Origin: Vibrio navarrensis
Lineage (GTDB): Bacteria; Pseudomonadota; Gammaproteobacteria; Enterobacterales; Vibrionaceae
Direction of reading: 5' to 3'
NCBI RefSeq assembly: GCF_015767675.1
Contig: NZ_CP065217.1
Location: forward strand, 2,604,001 to 2,668,000
DNA: 64,000 nucleotides
Under the pieces are notes generated by a model. It saw nothing but the letters and a program-made list of their open reading frames with translations, was not told where the DNA came from and ran no database searches. A program made the position numbers and the translations under genes. Below, piece by piece: positions 18,833 through 29,529 of this stretch (its first letter is position 1; each line of letters opens with the position of its first letter).

Positions 18833-19011
18833 TTGCCCGTTTGACGTCACCGCGAAACTGACGACATTTTAGCCTCACCCCCCTCGATTGTTCAATCTTT
18901 GCCCGCCCCCACATAAACGTTGCGCCAAGACAATTCTCTACTTTGAGTTTCAAAAGCGCTGTGTGTATAGTCGAGAGCAGTTATCATTTATTCAACATTG
19001 AGGAGAGAACC

Positions 19012-19218
19012 ATGCAAGTATACGGTTGTTGTGAAATGGTTCGCGAGCTTTACGCGCAAATTGGCAGTGGCGATCAAGCCTACATTCCCCAAGCCATTGC
19101 TTGTGCGGTGAAAACGTTAAATGACATCGCGGCCGATGAAACCCTACCGAAAGAGACACGAGAGAAAGCGGCTTTTGCTGCCGCCAATTTACTGATCTCG
19201 GATTTTGAGGACAGCTAA
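19012..19218 (+). CDS. YaeP family protein (UPF0253)
   Basis: A 68-residue all-helical protein matching YaeP. The conserved features are [20 protein letters not shown], the ADE.L....[12 protein letters not shown] segment and a terminal SDFEDS. Function is unknown. The ATG at 19012 follows AGGAGAGAACC, a strong ribosome site. An upstream ATG at 18943 has none. Confidence 0.9.
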   Translation: MQVYGCCEMVRELYAQIGSGDQAYIPQAIACAVKTLNDIAADETLPKETREKAAFAAANLLISDFEDS

Positions 19219-19240
19219 TCTCCCGCCTTTTTGCACACAT

Positions 19241-19279
19241 TTGTTCGCTTGATGAGAGCCCTTTTCGCAAGCGAACAAA
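19241..19279. terminator. Hairpin between convergent genes
   Basis: TTGTTCGCTTG and CAAGCGAACAA form a perfect 11-bp stem with a 16-base loop. It lacks a clear T-run and lies between the yaeP-like gene and the convergent lipoprotein gene. Confidence 0.5.
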
Positions 19280-19291
19280 CCTCTGGATGAG

Positions 19292-19762
19292 CTATCTCAC
19301 GGTAATATTGACAACACTATCGCTGCGCGGATGGGTCACACCCGAGACCAAAATATTGTTACTCCATAGCAGTTGGTTGTTTTGATTCGCGGCAACGCGC
19401 ACATAATATCTGCCGTTTTTCTTTAGCAAGCCAGGGTCGTATTGCAACTGGTAGCTAGCTAAAAATCCCTCTTCATAACTCGCTTTGACTAAAGTGGAAG
19501 CGATCACTTTCGCTTCACCGCCATGGTTCAACTCTTCCAAGGTCACCACCGCAGGCACTTCAACAAAGGGCACTTCGCGGTTGGCGGGTTTAATTACACC
19601 TTGTAGTGTCACGATTTTATGCTGCATTTCAACCTGCGAATCCGCAGCCAATAGCGTAGATTCGGATGGTGCTTGTGAGCCACTTTGAACGGCATCATTC
19701 TCACAGCCGAGCAGCAAGAGTGCCAGCAAGCTCGGCAACCATAAATAGGATTTACGTTTCAT
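19292..19762 (-). CDS. YbaY/YscW-type lipoprotein
   Basis: A 156-residue lipoprotein with a type II signal (MKRKSYLWLPSLLALLLLGC, lipobox LLGC). The mature domain contains LQGVIKPANREVPFVEVPAV and YQLQYDPGLLKKNGRYYVRV, the pattern of YbaY-type lipoproteins (PF09619). It is last in the minus-strand group behind the DUF1552 and 1858-residue genes, about 60 bases from the former. It may therefore help assemble or anchor them, but this is inference. The start is the MKRK methionine. The longer frame overlaps the upstream gene. Confidence 0.85.
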   Translation of the reverse strand: MKRKSYLWLPSLLALLLLGCENDAVQSGSQAPSESTLLAADSQVEMQHKIVTLQGVIKPANREVPFVEVPAVVTLEELNHGGEAKVIASTLVKASYEEGFLASYQLQYDPGLLKKNGRYYVRVAANQNNQLLWSNNILVSGVTHPRSDSVVNITVR

Positions 19763-19821
19763 TGTATCTTCTCTGATATTGCAGGGTGCAAGGCACCCTG
19801 CTTCGGTTTGCTCGGCCGACA

Positions 19822-21180
19822 TTAACTGACGTTGTGGAAAATATTCGGCACCACGTTGGTATTACCGCTATAAGGCACACGCGTGCCCATCGCTTCTGCA
19901 ATCGTCGCCCAGATTCGTTGCTGGTCAACCTGACCACCCGCCGCCCAGTGGCTTCTGTCGGCATGCTGCTGAATGTTGTAATAACGTCCAGAGCCTGTGC
20001 CATGGTTGAGCAGCCCAGATGCGCCACCCACTAAGAGCATTGGCTGGTTATACTGATGCTCAGGCGCGCCATCAGACATTTCCGAAGTCACCACCACTAA
20101 GGTGTGTGCCAGCAAAGAATCAGAAGGCACATCTGGGTCTGAGTGACGAGCAAGCTCATCCAAAAACAGTTTTGCCTGACGCGCATACCACTTGCGGCTG
20201 GCTTTCCACTCTTGCTGACTCTTGTAGCGATGCGCTAAGTCATGCGGGTTGGCATTGAGACTAGCGTCTTTGATCACCACTTGGTCGGCCGAACGCCCTA
20301 CTTGAATGGTTGCCACTCGTGATATACCGCAGCTCAAGGCGGTAGCCACCACTTGATGGTGGCTCGATTGCACCTGATTGCGAAAATCTGCCGACATGAT
20401 CGGATTCTCGTCCGGTTTCACCGGACTACATTCCGCACTGATCGGCACTGTAGCATCCATATCGCTTACCACTTGCTCCATTGAATCTAAATGGGTGTCT
20501 AGCTTTTGACGTTCGCGCCCAGACAGCGAAGAGCGCAAATTCTGGATATCGTCGTTGATCGGGTCGAACAAGTGCGTACCGTTGTTATTCACTGGCGTAC
20601 TGGCTTTAGCACCGCTGTAATCGGTGCCAAAAATATTTTCGAACAGCAGACGCGGGTTGCCTTGCGGGGTGCGCTTATTCTTGCCATCCCATGAGACATA
20701 CCAGTTGACGCTGTCAGTGGCGTGGGGACCAGCAAAAATCGCTCGCTGCGAAGGGTCAGTACCCGGCATCACTTGACCAAGCAAGACATCAATCGAACTG
20801 TGGCTTTTGTTTCTATCACGAAGCACTTCTGCCCAGCCGCCATGGCCAGCATTGCCCCCACCAAGAATAATCCCTTGCAGGTAAAGCGACTGCGCTTTGT
20901 ACGCTTCCAGCTCTTTGCTCACTTCGTTTAAGCTAAAATCGCCCGTGTCGATCGCCCCTGCGGTCTGGGTACTCGGAAACCACAGCCCCTTGTTGTGTTG
21001 CCCGGTAAAACTGTCCGTGCCCAAGCCATCAGGAATGACGAAAAAGACCACTTTCGTTTTTGCCTGCCCCGTCGTGCCTGCATGGGCGATACGGCTTAAA
21101 CCCGGTAGAGAAAGTGGAGCAAGCACACTTGCCCCTGCGGCCGCTTGTAGAAAACGTCGACGGCTTTTTAGAAAAGACAT
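19822..21180 (-). CDS. Tat-exported DUF1552 family protein
   Basis: A 452-residue protein with a clear Tat signal (KSRRRFLQAAAGASVLAPLS, cleavage near AHA-GT). The DUF1552 body has VVFFVIPDGLGTDSF early, GGGNAGHGGWAEVL, a HDLAHRYKSQ segment, and a late VVVTSEMSDGAPEHQYNQP. These features suggest a metal-binding, sulfatase/phosphatase-like fold, but no reaction is known. Its start overlaps the end of the 1858-residue gene by one base, so the two are coupled. In planctomycetes DUF1552 genes also pair with DUF1592/1588-type proteins. Confidence 0.88.
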   Translation of the reverse strand: MSFLKSRRRFLQAAAGASVLAPLSLPGLSRIAHAGTTGQAKTKVVFFVIPDGLGTDSFTGQHNKGLWFPSTQTAGAIDTGDFSLNEVSKELEAYKAQSLYLQGIILGGGNAGHGGWAEVLRDRNKSHSSIDVLLGQVMPGTDPSQRAIFAGPHATDSVNWYVSWDGKNKRTPQGNPRLLFENIFGTDYSGAKASTPVNNNGTHLFDPINDDIQNLRSSLSGRERQKLDTHLDSMEQVVSDMDATVPISAECSPVKPDENPIMSADFRNQVQSSHHQVVATALSCGISRVATIQVGRSADQVVIKDASLNANPHDLAHRYKSQQEWKASRKWYARQAKLFLDELARHSDPDVPSDSLLAHTLVVVTSEMSDGAPEHQYNQPMLLVGGASGLLNHGTGSGRYYNIQQHADRSHWAAGGQVDQQRIWATIAEAMGTRVPYSGNTNVVPNIFHNVS

Positions 21181-24100
21181 TAGTTACTCTCCTTTTTAAA
21201 TTTAAACATTTGCGAGGTCGCGAGGACTTCAAGCATTTCACGTACAGAGCCCGTTTTTTCTAGTTGGGCAGTCATCTCTTGTACCCCGGCTAGCGAGTCT
21301 TCATCCACTTTTTGTCCCATCGCATAGCGGAAATAGCTGTCTGCCAAGCATTGCAGCACGGTGGCGTTGGTTGGGAAGTGGGCGGAAATATCCCGCGCGT
21401 TGTTAAACTCCAACCACACTTGCGAACCTGTGTTGTCGACCAGTGGACCTGAGGCATCAATCGCCAGTGTCACGCTCGGGTCGTTGTACGCTTGTTCTTG
21501 CACTCGCCATTGCCCAGTCTGGCTGTAGTTTTCCAGCGATGCTCCAGTGTCATTCATGAACTGGTGACATTGCCAACATTGACCATCGGACGCTTGCTCG
21601 CCGTTGATCGTGTCCCAACGCTCACGGGTAGTGATTGGCGTATCAGGCAGTTCAATCGAATCCGGATCCACATTCACTGGTACCCCAATGGTACGACACA
21701 GCAGATTCTGGCGAATCATCAGGCCACGTTTGACCAGCGAGGTTGCGGCATAATCTGAGTTCACCACTTGGGTTAAACCTTGATGCAACAAACCGCCGCG
21801 CTGACCGTTATCAACCGTCACTTTCTGGAACTCATCGCCTGTCACACCGGCAATACCGTAGTGCTGGGCCAGCGTGCCATTGACAAAAGTAAAGTTCGGA
21901 TTGAACAATTCTTCAACTGTACCTTGTCCCTCAGTTAGGAAGTGGCGAATAAACTCCACCTGTTCTTGCACCATAGCTTCGACTACTTCGCTGGAAAGGC
22001 CCGGTTTTTCTGGCAACTCTTGCACTTGCGTATGCACATAATAGCCTATGAAATCGGTAAAGCGTTCAATCCCACGAGCGCTCTGCAGCATGTCGGCGAC
22101 TTCATTGACGATCTGTTCATCAGTCGCCAGCTCACCACGCTGCGCTTTAGCCAGAAGCGAGGCACTTGGTGTGGTACCCAGGAAGCTGTATGAGAGCGCC
22201 GCCGCAACCTCATACTGAGAGAGCTCATACACGCCCGCTTGGTCCGTCACCTTACCCAGCTCAGAGCGGTAGAGATAATTGGGCGACAGCAGCATTGAGG
22301 CCACCAAGTCACGCACACCGTACTGATTCAAGAAGCCAGTAAATCGGCTCAGTTCATCAGCATTCAGTGGGCGACGGTAAATCTTAAGCCCCATATCGGC
22401 GACAAATTGACCTTTATCCACGTTGTCGCCATAGCCAATATTCTCGAGATTCAACGCTTGAGAAATCTCAACAGCCATGGAGTGATACAGCTTCATGTCA
22501 TCTGCCAGAACCACACCTTGCTCCGACTGGCCGGCAAACTTAAACTCACGCTCGTACTTGTCTTTCGGCAACTTGTTTTTGTCGACCGTCAGGCCAAACA
22601 AATCTTTGATACTGTTGGCGTACTCGTAGCTGGTCAGCAATCTGATTTGGCGTTCCCCAAATGCTTCCTCTACGTTCAGATACTTATCCCACACTTCATC
22701 AAACAGATAGTCAGCAATAGATTTTGCACAAGTGACATCGCAATGCTCAGCAACCTTCATGTTTAAAATCTGCTCAACTAAGAGATCGTAACCACTGTCA
22801 TTCCACTTGTTTGCAATAGCCGGATCATCAAAGTAATCAGATGAATGGCACGCGAAACATTGCCCCATCAAATCGCCGCCATTCTCGAAACCGATATACA
22901 CCACGTTTAAAGTATGCTCTAGGCTTGATTCATTGACTTCCACGATTTGCATTGCAGGTTGCGGGTAGTGATTGTCCAGATACGGGAACCGGACCTCGTA
23001 TTTTCCGTAACCCAATGTCTCTTCGACTTGGCTTCCCCAAGCTACTTCACGCTCAAATGTTTGTTTACTGGCTACGTCTTCGATGGTCAGCACTAAGCTA
23101 TCTTCACTTTCCCCAGTAGGTTTAGCGGGAGCGACAAACTTCACCACACCTTGCAGATCCTTTGGTTTTTCAACGTACTTGAGTGTAATGCTTTCACTCG
23201 GATGTTGATCTGAGATGTTGATGTCAAAGAGACGCTGCTCTGGAATGTAGTCGCCCACGTCATTTAAACGCACTTTATACTCGCCATTCTCTAGACCATC
23301 GATGTTCATCTCTGGTGCCCCCCAAGCGACATGGAATTTACTCTCATGGCCATTAGGGTGGATCAAGGCGCCGCTGACCAACTGGTCGCTGACACTTTCA
23401 TCTGGTGCAGGTGTGCTGGTCAAGGTCACTTGCTTGAGGTTGGCACCGCTTGGGTCATACGACACGCGATAGAGTACATTGGCTTTGTCATCGGAAACCA
23501 GCAACGAGCCATCTTGCAGCTCTAAAAACTCCGCCGGACGACCAATACAAGCGTCAGTTAAACAGGCATAAGACTCCACTGCCGCGCGATCACGCATCCA
23601 GCCCGTCACCAGAGGACGTTCATGAATCACTTTATCGCCGTTTTCAATCGTCAACATGCGCAGTTCCAGCCCCGGATGCTCAACCTTACTGTTACCATGG
23701 GTAACGTAGAGTAGATTTTGTACCTTGTCTGATGGCGAATACGCTGGCCAAAACTTCACCCCAAGTGGCGCGCTGTAGGTAAAGATCTCGAACTCTGCAC
23801 CAGCAAAATCCGTCGGTTTGACTGCGTCGTAGTCAACTTGCGGCAAAATCGCTTTTGGCGGAATGATTGGGCGACTGCCTAACAACATCTCTTGCCAATT
23901 AGCCATTTCCTTATCGGTTAAACCGCGCGTATCCTTACCAAAGAAGATTGGCGCGCCGAAGTTCTGCTGGCCTGGGTTTGAAATACGGTTGATCTCATCC
24001 GGGTTATCGAACTGCTGGCGGTTGTTGTCACTAAACCAGATCTCGCCTGTCTGCGGATGCCAGTCAAATCCGACTGAGTTACGAATACCGTTAGCCAGAA

Positions 24101-26756
24101 TATCGTAGTCGCCCGTTGCCAGATCCAGCGCCAAAATGGTGCCATACAACTCCTCTTCCGGCGTAGTACAAATGTTACAAGGCAGGCCGATGGCGGTGTA
24201 CAGTTTGTCATCGCTCGGGTCCAGTGGATTAAACTTAATCGGGTGCTTTTGGTGCTGCATGCGAGTCCACCATTGCTCATGGGGGATCGGCGTTTTAGTT
24301 CCGTCTGCTGGGTAGGTAAAGATCTTCTCTGCTACCGGACGCGACTTGAAGTTTTCATTAATGTTTTCAATCTTGTACAGCGCACCCACTGTGCTGTAGT
24401 ACAAAGTGCCATCGCGGTAAGCAACGCCATGTGGTTCTTCGCCTTCAGCAACAATATACGTTCCAATTGGCTGTTTAGTTTGCGGATCTAGTTGAATCGC
24501 ATAAACAGAACCCGCTAATGGTTCGCTATCTAGCATAATGGCCGATGAACCAACGAAAATCATGTTGTCGCCTAATGCTAGAGCACGTGGTTGATAAATT
24601 CCTTCTAGGAATGTATCTACTTGCACGCCACCTAACGGGAACAGTGCCTCAGTTGCAATCGGCGCACGATATAAGGCATTCACCTCTTTTTGTTGATTCT
24701 CTTGTTGTTTGCTAAAATCAACCACCCAAGGTGAGAAACGTGCTACGTAGCCGCTGAAGCCATCAAGATTCAGTTGATATTGGCACGCTTCCAGTTCATC
24801 GACGTGCACGGTTTCGCCCCAAGTGCCTTGAAACAGCTTGGTTGAACCATCCGTTGGACAATATAGCGAGCCCGTCAGGGTCTGATTCGCCAGCTCCGCA
24901 GGTGGGTTGAGCAGATCCTTATGGTCGAAGTTCGGGAACTGAATCGTCAAACGATTGCCAACAAAGGCTTTTTCAACCTGTAACGAGACTGTTTCTGAAC
25001 GGGTCTGCGCGCCCTGATCATCGGTAGCCACTGCAAACACGCTATACTCCCCTTCTTCTAGACCGGAGTGGCCTAACGCGAAAGGAGCCTGAGTTACCGC
25101 GCCTTGCAATACACTTTCAAGGTAGTACTCCACCTGAGTCACCGAACCATCTTCGTCGCTTACCTCCGCGGTAAACGCAAATTCGTTACCAGCAATAACT
25201 TCAGGCAGTGTCAAACGGATGGTCGGCGGCAGATTCGGCTGCACATCACACGCGTTTTCCAGTTTCCAGGCATCTTTCCAATAATCGTTGCCATACCAGT
25301 CGACTCCAGGGGCATACGCCTCTTGGCCACACCAGCCAAACTGCTGACACACGTAGGTCGCACCATTGTTGCTCACTCTATCGCCCGCTTTGTACTGCAC
25401 ACCGTTTTGGTATAGGGGAGCATCACAATCAGCCGCGCCGCCAGATTCACCTTGCGACAAACTGTTAGCGGTAATGTTGATCACAGACGAGCGAGTAGTG
25501 TGCCCAGCTTGATCGAGCGCTTCAGCAACAACTTGTGTGGTTCCTTGCTGTGCCAGAATATTGACCTGGTAAGGCGCGCTCGCTTGGGTAGTCAGGAGTT
25601 GACCATTGGTGTAAAAACGCACCGCTTTCAAATCGCCATCTTGATCAGACGCTTGCGCTTGAAACAGCACCGATTCCCCTTGCAAAGTAGTCACATCCTT
25701 ATTCGGCGAGACAATCGCCACCACTGGTGGATGCGTTTCTACCGCAGGTTCAACCACTTTAAGCTGCTGTGGCTGTGCTTCGGCGCGATTACCTTTGGCA
25801 TCCACGGCAACCACATGAAAGGAATAGAGCCCCTCATTGGCCGGAGTAAACTGGAAGTTAAACGGTGCCTGCGTCTTACTGGCGAGCTTTTGCCCATCGA
25901 CATAAAACTCAACCATAGATAAGTCACCATCGCTGTCTGTCGCAGTGGCAGTAACATGCAAAGTGTCACCTAAAGTCAACTCGCTTGCGCCAGTTGGTTG
26001 AGTGATGTTCACTTGCGGCGCATTGCCCTTGTCGGCTTGAACCGTGACAGTACGACTGACACTCTTAGTCACATTACCCTTTTTATCATACGCTTGTGCG
26101 TAGACTGCGTGATTCCCCACCGCCAAGTCGAGCGCATTAAAGGCATACGGCGCAGTTTTGTCGTCAGAGACCACGCGCCCCGCGATATAGAATTTTACTC
26201 CGGCCAAATCGCCATCTTGGTCTGCGGCGGAGGCGGCCATCGATAGAGGCTGCCCTTGCACAATCGCGAGGCTTGTACTTGGCTTGGTCAGTGTCACCGT
26301 CGGTGGATGACTTGGCTCTTCTACGCTGCCGCCTTCACCGGCAAAAGTGAACGAGTTTTCCACCATGGCTTCCTCTAAAACACCGCCATAACCAAACGTC
26401 ATGGTGATGCTCTTGCCAGGTTGTAGCAGCAACGTCGAGCCGTTATAGGCATTAAAAACGAGGGTGTTTTTGTACTGACTGCCCTCTTTTACCGCCGATT
26501 TCAGGCGTAAGTCGGCGCCTTGAACTCCCCAAGGCGCACTGTAAAGGCCGATCGGCGTGCTGAAGCTAAGTTCTTGGTTATGCAGTTCAATGGCTTTACT
26601 CCCGTTGTTTTTCAGTGAAATTTGGTAACTGTTCCAGGTTTGGGAAACATTGTTCGGTGATATTAGGTCTGCAATCATATTATTCGGCAGCATTTGCGCC
26701 GAGTAAGCATTGGTTGCTAAAAAAACAGAACCTAAAAACATTGTTGTTCTGTACAT
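21180..26756 (-). CDS. Giant secreted chitin-binding, cytochrome-c/sugar-dehydrogenase-like protein with DUF1592/1588-type domains
   Basis: The 1858-residue protein has a signal peptide (FLGSVFLATNAYSA). The visible order is as follows. First comes an N-terminal beta domain (20-150). Three Ig-like repeats follow, each with a SDQDGDL or SDSDGDL loop (150-430). Next are a CBM5/12 module (about 440-503, with VQYKAGDRVSNNGATYVCQQ) and another Ig-like domain. A six-bladed glucose/sorbosone-dehydrogenase-like propeller spans 700-1130 and contains GIRNSVGFDWHPQTGEIWFS. A CFACH heme motif follows near 1297-1301. Last is a DUF1587/1592/1588/1585-type region (1360-1850) with CWQCH near 1725. It begins an operon with the DUF1552 and lipoprotein genes and is divergent from a chitinase. 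A chitin-surface oxidoreductase is an inference. Confidence 0.82.
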   Translation of the reverse strand: MYRTTMFLGSVFLATNAYSAQMLPNNMIADLISPNNVSQTWNSYQISLKNNGSKAIELHNQELSFSTPIGLYSAPWGVQGADLRLKSAVKEGSQYKNTLVFNAYNGSTLLLQPGKSITMTFGYGGVLEEAMVENSFTFAGEGGSVEEPSHPPTVTLTKPSTSLAIVQGQPLSMAASAADQDGDLAGVKFYIAGRVVSDDKTAPYAFNALDLAVGNHAVYAQAYDKKGNVTKSVSRTVTVQADKGNAPQVNITQPTGASELTLGDTLHVTATATDSDGDLSMVEFYVDGQKLASKTQAPFNFQFTPANEGLYSFHVVAVDAKGNRAEAQPQQLKVVEPAVETHPPVVAIVSPNKDVTTLQGESVLFQAQASDQDGDLKAVRFYTNGQLLTTQASAPYQVNILAQQGTTQVVAEALDQAGHTTRSSVINITANSLSQGESGGAADCDAPLYQNGVQYKAGDRVSNNGATYVCQQFGWCGQEAYAPGVDWYGNDYWKDAWKLENACDVQPNLPPTIRLTLPEVIAGNEFAFTAEVSDEDGSVTQVEYYLESVLQGAVTQAPFALGHSGLEEGEYSVFAVATDDQGAQTRSETVSLQVEKAFVGNRLTIQFPNFDHKDLLNPPAELANQTLTGSLYCPTDGSTKLFQGTWGETVHVDELEACQYQLNLDGFSGYVARFSPWVVDFSKQQENQQKEVNALYRAPIATEALFPLGGVQVDTFLEGIYQPRALALGDNMIFVGSSAIMLDSEPLAGSVYAIQLDPQTKQPIGTYIVAEGEEPHGVAYRDGTLYYSTVGALYKIENINENFKSRPVAEKIFTYPADGTKTPIPHEQWWTRMQHQKHPIKFNPLDPSDDKLYTAIGLPCNICTTPEEELYGTILALDLATGDYDILANGIRNSVGFDWHPQTGEIWFSDNNRQQFDNPDEINRISNPGQQNFGAPIFFGKDTRGLTDKEMANWQEMLLGSRPIIPPKAILPQVDYDAVKPTDFAGAEFEIFTYSAPLGVKFWPAYSPSDKVQNLLYVTHGNSKVEHPGLELRMLTIENGDKVIHERPLVTGWMRDRAAVESYACLTDACIGRPAEFLELQDGSLLVSDDKANVLYRVSYDPSGANLKQVTLTSTPAPDESVSDQLVSGALIHPNGHESKFHVAWGAPEMNIDGLENGEYKVRLNDVGDYIPEQRLFDINISDQHPSESITLKYVEKPKDLQGVVKFVAPAKPTGESEDSLVLTIEDVASKQTFEREVAWGSQVEETLGYGKYEVRFPYLDNHYPQPAMQIVEVNESSLEHTLNVVYIGFENGGDLMGQCFACHSSDYFDDPAIANKWNDSGYDLLVEQILNMKVAEHCDVTCAKSIADYLFDEVWDKYLNVEEAFGERQIRLLTSYEYANSIKDLFGLTVDKNKLPKDKYEREFKFAGQSEQGVVLADDMKLYHSMAVEISQALNLENIGYGDNVDKGQFVADMGLKIYRRPLNADELSRFTGFLNQYGVRDLVASMLLSPNYLYRSELGKVTDQAGVYELSQYEVAAALSYSFLGTTPSASLLAKAQRGELATDEQIVNEVADMLQSARGIERFTDFIGYYVHTQVQELPEKPGLSSEVVEAMVQEQVEFIRHFLTEGQGTVEELFNPNFTFVNGTLAQHYGIAGVTGDEFQKVTVDNGQRGGLLHQGLTQVVNSDYAATSLVKRGLMIRQNLLCRTIGVPVNVDPDSIELPDTPITTRERWDTINGEQASDGQCWQCHQFMNDTGASLENYSQTGQWRVQEQAYNDPSVTLAIDASGPLVDNTGSQVWLEFNNARDISAHFPTNATVLQCLADSYFRYAMGQKVDEDSLAGVQEMTAQLEKTGSVREMLEVLATSQMFKFKKESN

Positions 26757-27314
26757 ACTTTCTCTGTTATTTAAAAAATAAATTATTAATATTCAATGCT
26801 CGATCAAATATAAAAATACGATGTGCTAGTGAATAGCTATTGGTTCTTAATAAAAAATCCAAATAAGCGTTCCTCTCTAGAAATTAGATTAATCACAAGT
26901 AAAGAAGGCAATTCTTTAGCAGAATAAATCTGTCGATTAAAACTCCTCTCATCGCTTCTTACACCTTGTCGGTAGGACTATAACGTCACTATAATGAATG
27001 AATACGAGGGAAGTAACAAAACGCAATCCGGGGGATTATCCCCCACCAGCGCTCACCAAGCCTCGCCAATACTGGTTTAAAGCTTAATAATCAAAGACAT
27101 CGAGCAACCAAAACCATACAATCAAAGAATACATTGGCCCTAAACAGGGTGTTGCGGGGAAAACCCCCGCATATCGTTTTTTAGATTAAACCAATAACCG
27201 ATATAGTTTGCGTCCATTATTCATCACGCAGGTAGGAAATCATTTTCCCTATCGCGTATATATCGGCATCCCTTATCAAGTTTGGGATTAAAACTGTAAT
27301 AAATAAGAGTACGT
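26757..27314. other. Divergent control region between the giant gene and the chitinase
   Basis: This 558-base non-coding, AT-rich interval holds no ORF of interest. It contains CCGGGGGATTATCCCCC (27028-27046) and an inverted repeat TGCGGGG/CCCCGCA around 27152-27172 followed by TTTTTT. Both are candidate regulatory or attenuator elements for the chitin genes. No operator can be assigned by eye. Confidence 0.5.
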
Positions 27315-29216
27315 ATGAACTTAAATAAACTATCAGCAATTATTGGATTGGGTCTCGCCTCTTTCTCAACCTTTTCTTCTGCTAATGAAATGGTCAACCC
27401 TGAAAATAACGTGGTTGTCGGTTATTGGCATAACTGGTGTGATGGCGGCGGCTATCAAGGGGGCAATGCGCCTTGCGTTAGCCTTGAAGAGGTCAATCCT
27501 ATGTACAACGTCGTCAATGTCTCCTTTATGAAGGTATACAACACCGCTGATGGCCGCATTCCCACATTCCACCTCGACCCCGCGACTGGGTTGACGGAAC
27601 AGACGTTTATCCAGCAGATAGAAGATCTGAATAAACAAGGCCGGTCAGTGCTGTTAGCACTTGGCGGTGCCGATGCGCATGTTGAACTGCGCACTGGTGA
27701 TGAGCACGCCTTTGCCAACGAGATCATTCGCTTGACCGATCACTATGGCTTTGACGGCTTAGACATTGACCTTGAGCAGTCGGCCGTCACCGCGGCTGAC
27801 AACCAAACCGTGATTCCAGCGGCACTGCGCATTGTCAAAGATCACTACCGCGCGCAAGGCAAAAATTTTCTTATCACCATGGCACCGGAGTTTCCCTACC
27901 TGACTCAAGGTGGAAAATACGTACCGTATATCGATAATCTGGAAGGGTATTACGATTGGATCAACCCACAGTTTTACAACCAAGGTGGTGATGGCATTTG
28001 GGTCGATGGTGTTGGTTGGATCGCACAAAATAACGATGCACTGAAACAGGAGTTCATTTATTACATTTCCGATTCGTTGTCGAACGGCACGCGCGGTTTC
28101 CATAAGATTCCACACAACAAACTGGTGTTTGGTATTCCTTCGAGCATTGATGCCGCTGCCACAGGTTATGTGAAAGAGCCGCAAGATCTGTACCGTGCTT
28201 TTGAGCAGCTTGCTTCTCAAGGTCAACCGTTACGTGGTGTGATGACTTGGTCGGTCAACTGGGATATGGGCACCAATGCCGCAGGCCAAGCTTATAATGA
28301 ACAATTCATTAAGGATTACGGTTCATTCGTTCATGGTCAAACACCGCCTGTAGCCAGCGGCGAGCCCGTGTTAAGTGGCGTCAATGATACGAGAGTTTTG
28401 CACAACTCCCACTTCAACCCAATGGCTGGTGTCAGTGCAACCGACCAAGAAGATGGCGATTTGACCAACCACATCCACGTTGAAGGGCACGTAGACACTC
28501 GCGCGGTCGGCAGCTATGCGCTGACCTACCATGTTGCTGACAGCGATGGCAACAACATCTCAGAGGTACGTTCAGTTGAGGTCTACAGTGCTAAGCCCGT
28601 ACTCCAAGGGGTTAATAATAGCAAGATCACGCTCGATAGCCCCTTCGATGTAATGGCCGGAGTAAGCGCCTATGATGAAGAAGACGGCAATTTAACCGAT
28701 AGCATCGAAGTCACGGGGTATGTCGATAGCGGCGTGGCGGGTGAGTACCAATTAACCTACCGAGTCACCGATAGCGCGCACCAAACCACCACGGCCAAAC
28801 GCGATATTACGGTCCTTGCTGGCGATACAGACGAAACCTGTGAAAGCAATTGGAATGCTGCGACCACTTACGTCGAAGGCGATCGCGTGAGCCATGATGG
28901 CCAAACCTGGAGAGCGGGTTGGTGGACTCGCGGCGAAGAACCGGGCACCACTGGCGAGTATGGCGTGTGGCGCACCGCGTCCGATGCGGGCGACTGTGGT
29001 GGTTCAAGCGGCGGTGTAGATAACGGAGACAGTGGCGACAACGGCAGCAGCGAACCCGGCGAGGTGATTGAGTGGATTCCTGGACAAACGCAAGTCAATA
29101 ACGGTGATACCGTCATCTACGGCGGCGAATGCTTTGTGGCGAAAAACAACCCAGGTGTGTGGGAGACGCCATCAACCAGCGCCACCTGGTTCTGGGATCA
29201 AGTTCCTTGTCCCTAA
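27315..29216 (+). CDS. Secreted GH18 chitinase with two Ig-like and two chitin-binding modules
   Basis: The 633-residue protein has a signal peptide ([20 protein letters not shown], cleavage near SSA). A GH18 catalytic domain (30-345) carries the DGLDIDLEQ active-site motif at about residue 147-155 (proton donor Glu) and the [11 protein letters not shown] strand. Two DUF5011-type Ig repeats follow (LSGVNDTRV and LQGVNNSKI). Two CBM5/12 modules come next, the first with [20 protein letters not shown], separated by a Gly/Ser/Asp linker. It probably cleaves chitin outside the cell. It is divergent from the 1858-residue gene, which has a related chitin-binding module. Confidence 0.95.
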   Translation: MNLNKLSAIIGLGLASFSTFSSANEMVNPENNVVVGYWHNWCDGGGYQGGNAPCVSLEEVNPMYNVVNVSFMKVYNTADGRIPTFHLDPATGLTEQTFIQQIEDLNKQGRSVLLALGGADAHVELRTGDEHAFANEIIRLTDHYGFDGLDIDLEQSAVTAADNQTVIPAALRIVKDHYRAQGKNFLITMAPEFPYLTQGGKYVPYIDNLEGYYDWINPQFYNQGGDGIWVDGVGWIAQNNDALKQEFIYYISDSLSNGTRGFHKIPHNKLVFGIPSSIDAAATGYVKEPQDLYRAFEQLASQGQPLRGVMTWSVNWDMGTNAAGQAYNEQFIKDYGSFVHGQTPPVASGEPVLSGVNDTRVLHNSHFNPMAGVSATDQEDGDLTNHIHVEGHVDTRAVGSYALTYHVADSDGNNISEVRSVEVYSAKPVLQGVNNSKITLDSPFDVMAGVSAYDEEDGNLTDSIEVTGYVDSGVAGEYQLTYRVTDSAHQTTTAKRDITVLAGDTDETCESNWNAATTYVEGDRVSHDGQTWRAGWWTRGEEPGTTGEYGVWRTASDAGDCGGSSGGVDNGDSGDNGSSEPGEVIEWIPGQTQVNNGDTVIYGGECFVAKNNPGVWETPSTSATWFWDQVPCP

Positions 29217-29265
29217 GCGTTTGGGCTCAATCAACATTGCAATAAAATAATCAATTGAAAAAGAT

Positions 29266-29298
29266 AAAACCACCGCTTCGATGCGGTGGTTTTTTTAT
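29266..29298 (+). terminator. Intrinsic terminator after the chitinase
   Basis: AAACCACCGC and GCGGTGGTTT with a 6-base loop are followed by TTTTT, about 50 bases after the stop. Confidence 0.92.
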
Positions 29299-29326
29299 TA
29301 GAGGGCATGGTGGAAGTTCATGGCTT

Positions 29327-29362
29327 ACTATTACTCAGCTACTCACTATTACTCAGCTACTC
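29327..29362. repeat. Two tandem 18-bp repeats
   Basis: ACTATTACTCAGCTACTC occurs twice in direct succession, immediately upstream of the decayed glycosidase remnant. It looks like a replication-slippage duplication in non-coding DNA. Confidence 0.85.
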
Positions 29363-29529
29363 AGCGAGTTCTGCGTCGTTAACAGCTGTTGCCTTGACAC
29401 CGCAAGGTACGTTTTCTCCACTAGTAGAACAAGTCACTTCATCAGCCGGACAGTGTTCCATCTCACCCATTTCTATAAAATATACGCTTTCACCTTTGTG
29501 TTGACTATGAGGAGTTTTGGCATGCAGAT

